Source: Candidatus Latescibacterota bacterium (GTDB lineage Bacteria; Latescibacterota; UBA2968; UBA8231). Taken from it: 18,449 nt of DNA. This document shows, in pieces, positions 14,976-18,449 of the stretch (the first letter of the stretch is position 1; each line of letters starts with the position of its first letter). The position numbers were made by a program, and so were the translations under genes. The stretch spans positions 1 to 18,449 of the forward strand of contig JAJDYK010000056.1 in NCBI GenBank assembly GCA_022825185.1, in the 5' to 3' direction. Below the pieces are notes generated by a model. It did no database searches, was not told the DNA's origin, and saw only the letters and a list, made by a program, of their open reading frames with translations.

Positions 14976-15287
14976 ATGAGCGCGAGAATCGACATCCCCA
15001 AAGAAGAGATCGCCGCCTTCTGCCAGCGCTACCACATCCGGCGCATGGCCCTATTTGGCTCAGTCCTGCGCGACGACTTCACGCCCGAGAGTGACGTGGA
15101 TGTACTCGTGGACTTCGAGTTGGATCGGACGCCGGGACTAGAATTCATCACCATTCAGGATGAACTGTCGGAGATACTCGGTCGGCAAGTAGATTTGCAC
15201 ACCTTCGAGGGAATCGAAAGAAGCCGTAACTGGCTACGTAGGGAAGAGATACTTAGTTCAGCAGAGGCGGTATATGAGCAGACGTAA
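14976..15287 (+). CDS. Orphan MNT-type nucleotidyltransferase
   Basis: The 103-residue protein is a second minimal nucleotidyltransferase, of a different subgroup from the one at 14229. It has LFGSVLRDDFTPESDVDVLVDF, giving G28-S29, D40 and D42, with D73 in GRQVDLHT as the likely third acid. It resembles the MntA-like antitoxins that normally precede a HepT (DUF86 HEPN) gene, but no HepT-like gene follows. Instead an overlapping ATG at 15274 opens only 17 codons. The catalytic residues look intact. Composition is intermediate between the AT-rich module before it and the GC-rich SDR gene after it. Confidence 0.85.
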   Translation: MSARIDIPKEEIAAFCQRYHIRRMALFGSVLRDDFTPESDVDVLVDFELDRTPGLEFITIQDELSEILGRQVDLHTFEGIERSRNWLRREEILSSAEAVYEQT

Positions 15288-15327
15288 TCTACAGACAGCA
15301 TATCCAACTTCTGACACAGGAGACTAA
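15274..15327 (+). pseudogene. Possible HepT start remnant overlapping the MNT gene end
   Basis: An ATG inside the last codons of the MNT gene opens a 17-codon frame beginning MSRRNLQTAYP and ending at TAA 15325-15327. HepT toxins often begin by overlapping the antitoxin 3' end with a similar Met-Ser/Arg-rich start. Only position and the first few residues support this; it may be a chance frame. Confidence 0.2.
15310..15316 (+). repeat. Right copy of the 7-bp direct repeat flanking the MNT/HEPN island
   Basis: TCTGACA is identical to 14208-14214 and stands 13 nt before the SDR start codon, adjoining its AGGAG ribosome binding site. If real it marks the right boundary of the inserted module. 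Confidence 0.3.
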
Positions 15328-15329
15328 CT

Positions 15330-16091
15330 ATGAACAAGGGCAGGGTCGCCGGCAAAGCGGCCATTGTAACAGGCGCAGCCTCGGGAATCGGGGAAATCAC
15401 CGCGCAAGTTCTGGCGCGCGAAGGCGCGTCCGTCTGCGTAGCAGATGTCAACGCCGACGGCGGCCAGCGGGTCGTCGATAAAATCAACGCCGACGGCGGC
15501 GAAGCCATTTTCGTCCGCACCGATGTGGGCGAGTCCGCCCAAGTCATCGAGATGTTCGCACGCACCGAAGAAGCCTTTGGCCGCGTAGATATCGTCCACA
15601 ACAACGCAATATGGTTCCGCCACGGCCCAGCAACCGAGCTCGACGAAAAGGATTGGGACGGCACCTTAAACATCGGCTTGAAGGCGATTTTCCTCGCCGC
15701 CAAATACGGCATCCCAGTCATGCGCAAAACCGGGGGCGGCGTGATCATCAACACCGGCTCGGTGCATTCGCTGGTCAGCTTTGCCACGGCCACGGCCTAC
15801 GACGCGGCCAAGGCCGGAGTCTTGGGCCTGACGCGGACCCTCGCCATTGACTACGGGCCAGACATCCGCGTCTGCGCGGTATTGCCCGGGGCCATTCTTA
15901 CTCCCTTGTGGGACGATCTACAAGTGCCGGAGGAAGAGCGCGTGCGCTACGCCCAGATGGTACCAGCTCAGCGCTTGGGCACGGGCGAAGACATCGCCAA
16001 CGCCGTGCTATTCCTCGCTTCGGACGAGGCGTCCTTTATCACCGGAACTGCGTTGACCGTAGATGGCGGGATGCTGGCGCGGACCGAGTAG
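15330..16091 (+). CDS. Short-chain dehydrogenase/reductase (SDR)
   Basis: This 253-residue classical SDR has the cofactor loop TGAASGIG (14-21), D39 in VADVN (which favours NAD), the catalytic S144 in NTGSVHS, and Y157 with K161 in YDAAK. The usual NNAG motif reads NNAI at 91-94. The C-terminal GTALTVDGGM is typical. The protein should oxidise a secondary alcohol, often a sugar, sugar acid or polyol. An AGGAG site lies eight nt before the ATG. Its stop is immediately followed by the ATG of the aminotransferase (TAGATG), so the two are co-transcribed. It may once have been continuous with the rhaM operon before the MNT/HEPN module entered. An L-rhamnose or L-fucose dehydrogenase is one possibility, not shown by sequence. 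Confidence 0.92.
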   Translation: MNKGRVAGKAAIVTGAASGIGEITAQVLAREGASVCVADVNADGGQRVVDKINADGGEAIFVRTDVGESAQVIEMFARTEEAFGRVDIVHNNAIWFRHGPATELDEKDWDGTLNIGLKAIFLAAKYGIPVMRKTGGGVIINTGSVHSLVSFATATAYDAAKAGVLGLTRTLAIDYGPDIRVCAVLPGAILTPLWDDLQVPEEERVRYAQMVPAQRLGTGEDIANAVLFLASDEASFITGTALTVDGGMLARTE

Positions 16092-17246
16092 ATGACCAAG
16101 CCAGCCGTTAAACCGCAAAATCCCTGCTTTTCCTCCGGCCCTTGCGCCAAGCGACCGGGGTGGAATCTTGCGGTTCTAAAAGACGCGGCCTTGGGGCGCT
16201 CGCACCGCGCCGCAATCGGGCGGACCAAGCTGCAAGAAGTCATCGAGCGGTCGTGTGCTCTCTTGGGCGTCCCGGACGATTACCGCATGGCCGTAGTGCC
16301 GGGTTCGGATACGGGCGCGGTGGAGATGTGCCTGTGGTCGATGCTAGGCGTCCGAGGCGTCGATGTCCTGTCTTGGGAGAGCTTCAGCAAGGGCTGGGCG
16401 ACGGACATCACCCAACACTTGCGACTAGAGGATGTGCGCGTCTTCGACGCCGACTTTGGACAGTTGCCCGACTTGTCCCAAGTTAATTGCGACCGCGACG
16501 TAGTCTTCGCGTGGAACGGCACGACCTCCGGGGTGAAAGTGCCCGACGGCGAGTGGATCGCCGCCGACCGTAAAGGTCTAACCATCTGCGACGCCACGTC
16601 TGCGGTCTTCTCCGTGGACCTGCCCTGGGAAAAGCTCGATGTCGTAACCTACTCTTGGCAAAAGGTCATGGGCGGCGAGGCCGCGCACGGAATGCTCATC
16701 CTCAGCCCGCGCGCGGTCGAGCGGCTCCTCAGCTTCACGCCGCCTTGGCCCTTGCCCAAACTCTTCCGCATGACTCAAGGCGGCCAGCTCAACGAGGCCC
16801 TGTTCAAGGGCGACACCATCAACACGCCCTCTCTGCTGTGCGTAGAAGACGCACTCGACGGGCTGCGCTGGGCCGAAAGCATCGGCGGCTTGCCCGAACT
16901 CGTGCGGCGCACGCAGGCCAACCTCGCGGTGCTAGAGCAATGGGAAGCCGCAAGCGAATGGATCGCGTTTTTGCCCGCGCGCCGAGCAATTCGCTCCAGT
17001 ACGTCGATCTGCCTGCGGATCGCCGATCCGTGGTTTACCAGCTTAAGCGAGGACGACCAGCGGGCAAAGGTCAAAGCACTCGTCGCTAAGCTGGAGAACG
17101 AGGGCGTCGCCTACGACATCAACGGCTACCGCGCCGCGCCGCCCGGCCTGCGAATCTGGGGCGGGGCGACAGTGGAAACCAGCGACATCGAAGCGCTAGT
17201 CCCGTGGCTGGATTGGTCGTTTGCCCAGATTAAAGACGCAGACTAG
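16092..17246 (+). CDS. serC: Phosphoserine aminotransferase-like PLP enzyme (SerC_2 type)
   Basis: The 384-residue fold-type I aminotransferase starts [15 protein letters not shown], as in the group of phosphoserine transaminases found in alphaproteobacteria and archaea (TIGR01365-like). The PLP lysine is K191 in [11 protein letters not shown], and D167 in ICDATSAVF pairs with the pyridine nitrogen. [13 protein letters not shown] contributes to substrate binding. The enzyme should convert 3-phosphohydroxypyruvate and glutamate to phosphoserine and 2-oxoglutarate. No serA or serB lies next to it; instead it directly abuts an SDR gene, so a different hydroxy/keto-acid pair could be the true substrate. 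No strong ribosome binding site is visible, so translation is likely coupled to the SDR gene. Its stop shares CTAG with the sulfatase stop. Confidence 0.85.
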   Translation: MTKPAVKPQNPCFSSGPCAKRPGWNLAVLKDAALGRSHRAAIGRTKLQEVIERSCALLGVPDDYRMAVVPGSDTGAVEMCLWSMLGVRGVDVLSWESFSKGWATDITQHLRLEDVRVFDADFGQLPDLSQVNCDRDVVFAWNGTTSGVKVPDGEWIAADRKGLTICDATSAVFSVDLPWEKLDVVTYSWQKVMGGEAAHGMLILSPRAVERLLSFTPPWPLPKLFRMTQGGQLNEALFKGDTINTPSLLCVEDALDGLRWAESIGGLPELVRRTQANLAVLEQWEAASEWIAFLPARRAIRSSTSICLRIADPWFTSLSEDDQRAKVKALVAKLENEGVAYDINGYRAAPPGLRIWGGATVETSDIEALVPWLDWSFAQIKDAD

Positions 17247-18449
17247 CCCCTCTTTTTCTTATCACCCGCCTGCAATCGGTCTGCCGCACCCACCGAACCA
17301 ATGTGCAGCGTGTCGTATGCCTGCTGCGAAGTCTCGAACGGCCCCTCGTGCGTCTTCGCGCCATGCCATTGCAAATTGGTGTACATCGGATTGGTCGCGT
17401 CCGTTTCCCGCTCGCGCTTGGCGATCCACTCCTCCATCCGCTCCTTCAGCGCGGCAACGATCCCCGGTTCCTTTTGAACCAAGTTTTCCAACTCCAGCGG
17501 ATCATTGACCAAGTTGTAGAGCTCGACTTCGGGCTTGAAGTGGAAGTCCGGCTCTAGCGCGACCATCAGCTTCCACTCCGGGGTGCGCCAGCCGTGCTTG
17601 CGCATCCAAGTACATTCCGTGATGTAAAAATCCGAGTAGTTGGAGGCTTTCCGGCCGGCGATCAGCGGCAGTAGCGACTGGCCGTCAAAGGCAATGTCGG
17701 TGCGGATGTCGAGGAGTTCGAGGATGGTCGGCACCAAATCTTGGTGCAAAGTGGTACCAGAGACGCGCTCGCCAGCCGGCAGCGCACCGGGTAGGCGGAC
17801 AATCAGCGGCACGTACAGCGTGTTTTCGTACATGCCGTGGTGATCGTACCAGCACTCGTGCTCGTACAGAGTCTCGCCGTGGTCGCCGTTGATGACGATT
17901 AAAGTATCGTCGCCCAAGCCCAGCTCTTCGACGCGAGTGAGGATGCGCTGAATGCAGGCATCCATATAGGCGATGGCACCGTCGTATTGGGCATCGACGT
18001 AGTGGCGGTCGCGCACTCCGGGCGGCATCCAATCGGCAAAGAAGTCGCAGAAGGGCTTGAAGCTAAACACCGGCTCCATACTCTGGTTTGTTGGATCGAA
18101 TTCGTCGCCGCTGTAAAACATCCGCTCAAAGGGAGCTGGCGGCAGATACGGGGCGTGCGGATCCATGTGTCGCAAAAAGAGGAAAAACGGCTGCTCGGCC
18201 TGCGCCAGCCGTTCCAGTTCGGGAATGGCAACTTGGTTGAGGTTTTCGGCCTTGGGGCTGCGGCCTTCGGCAAACGAACCCCAGCTGGCATAGTCGAAAT
18301 AGCGGTCAAAGCCGCGCGAACTGGGATTGCCGCTAAAGCCGACGCACGAGGTGTCGTAGCCGTTCTGGCGCAGGATTTCGGGGAGGGTGCGGATGCGCTC
18401 GGGCAAGCCGCCTTGGTGGCGCAGGGCCACGACGCTGGTGCCGAAGCAG
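17243..18449 (-). CDS. Sulfatase, alkaline phosphatase superfamily (N-terminus beyond the window)
   Basis: About 401 C-terminal residues are visible and the frame is open to the right edge; an internal GTG at 18430 is not the true start. The visible part begins with the segment [30 protein letters not shown], which in sulfatases follows the catalytic C/S-x-P-x-R site, so that motif lies off the window. Present are [14 protein letters not shown], the metal-binding [12 protein letters not shown] with [19 protein letters not shown], and the C-terminal subdomain ending in [14 protein letters not shown]. It should cleave sulfate esters from a sugar or other organic sulfate. Whether it is secreted cannot be told without the N-terminus. 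The tail ends in a basic KKKRG. It converges with serC. Confidence 0.92.
   Translation of the reverse strand, partial: CFGTSVVALRHQGGLPERIRTLPEILRQNGYDTSCVGFSGNPSSRGFDRYFDYASWGSFAEGRSPKAENLNQVAIPELERLAQAEQPFFLFLRHMDPHAPYLPPAPFERMFYSGDEFDPTNQSMEPVFSFKPFCDFFADWMPPGVRDRHYVDAQYDGAIAYMDACIQRILTRVEELGLGDDTLIVINGDHGETLYEHECWYDHHGMYENTLYVPLIVRLPGALPAGERVSGTTLHQDLVPTILELLDIRTDIAFDGQSLLPLIAGRKASNYSDFYITECTWMRKHGWRTPEWKLMVALEPDFHFKPEVELYNLVNDPLELENLVQKEPGIVAALKERMEEWIAKRERETDATNPMYTNLQWHGAKTHEGPFETSQQAYDTLHIGSVGAADRLQAGDKKKRG

Overview
This 18.4 kb window is gene-dense, GC-rich bacterial DNA. It codes mostly for central carbohydrate and peptide catabolism. Gene order fits an uncultured heterotroph: a DUF3417-type glucan phosphorylase, TIM-barrel sugar isomerase, enolase-superfamily dehydratase, Gfo/Idh/MocA oxidoreductase, M17/M19/M32 peptidases, sulfatase and L-rhamnose mutarotase. 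Such a mix is typical of polysaccharide-degrading lineages such as Latescibacterota, Poribacteria or Planctomycetota. No marker gene is present, so the phylum is a weak inference. There is no rRNA, tRNA, CRISPR array or intact insertion sequence that I can see.

Layout. 1-257: AT-richer margin holding the C-terminal remnant of a RelE/HigB-type toxin on the minus strand, with what may be the start of its antitoxin running off the left edge. 258-2810 (-): alpha-glucan phosphorylase. 2811-2972: divergent control region with a good sigma70-type promoter, overlapping -35 boxes on the two strands and a perfect GC-rich hairpin. 2973-3983 (+): sugar phosphate isomerase/epimerase. 3980-5209 (-): enolase-superfamily enzyme. 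5316-6815 (+): M32 carboxypeptidase. 6805-10305 (-): a tight three-gene operon transcribed pepA, then Gfo/Idh/MocA oxidoreductase, then M19 dipeptidase. 10306-10442: divergent spacer carrying a putative pepA promoter and a decayed second copy of the start of the next gene. 10443-14212 (+): compact operon of histidine phosphatase, glcD, glcF and rhaM. 14213-15329: AT-richer island of an MNT nucleotidyltransferase, a HEPN gene broken by an in-frame stop, and a second orphan MNT gene. 15330-17246 (+): SDR dehydrogenase and SerC-like aminotransferase. 17243-18449 (-): sulfatase whose N-terminus lies beyond the right edge.

How the genes may work together (inference). The sulfatase, L-rhamnose mutarotase, SDR dehydrogenase, enolase-type dehydratase, TIM-barrel isomerase and GlcD/GlcF-type 2-hydroxyacid oxidase could be parts of a route for sulfated deoxy-sugar polymers such as ulvan or fucoidan, ending in lactate or glycolate oxidation. 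They lie in several transcription units, so this is a hypothesis. The peptidases suggest parallel use of proteins.

The most notable features are signs of gene decay rather than a clearly new system: the ghost copy of the histidine phosphatase start, the nonsense-broken HEPN partner in a likely transferred toxin-antitoxin island set inside an operon, and the toxin remnant at the left edge. All three convergent gene pairs overlap at their stop codons, two of them through the same shared CTAG.
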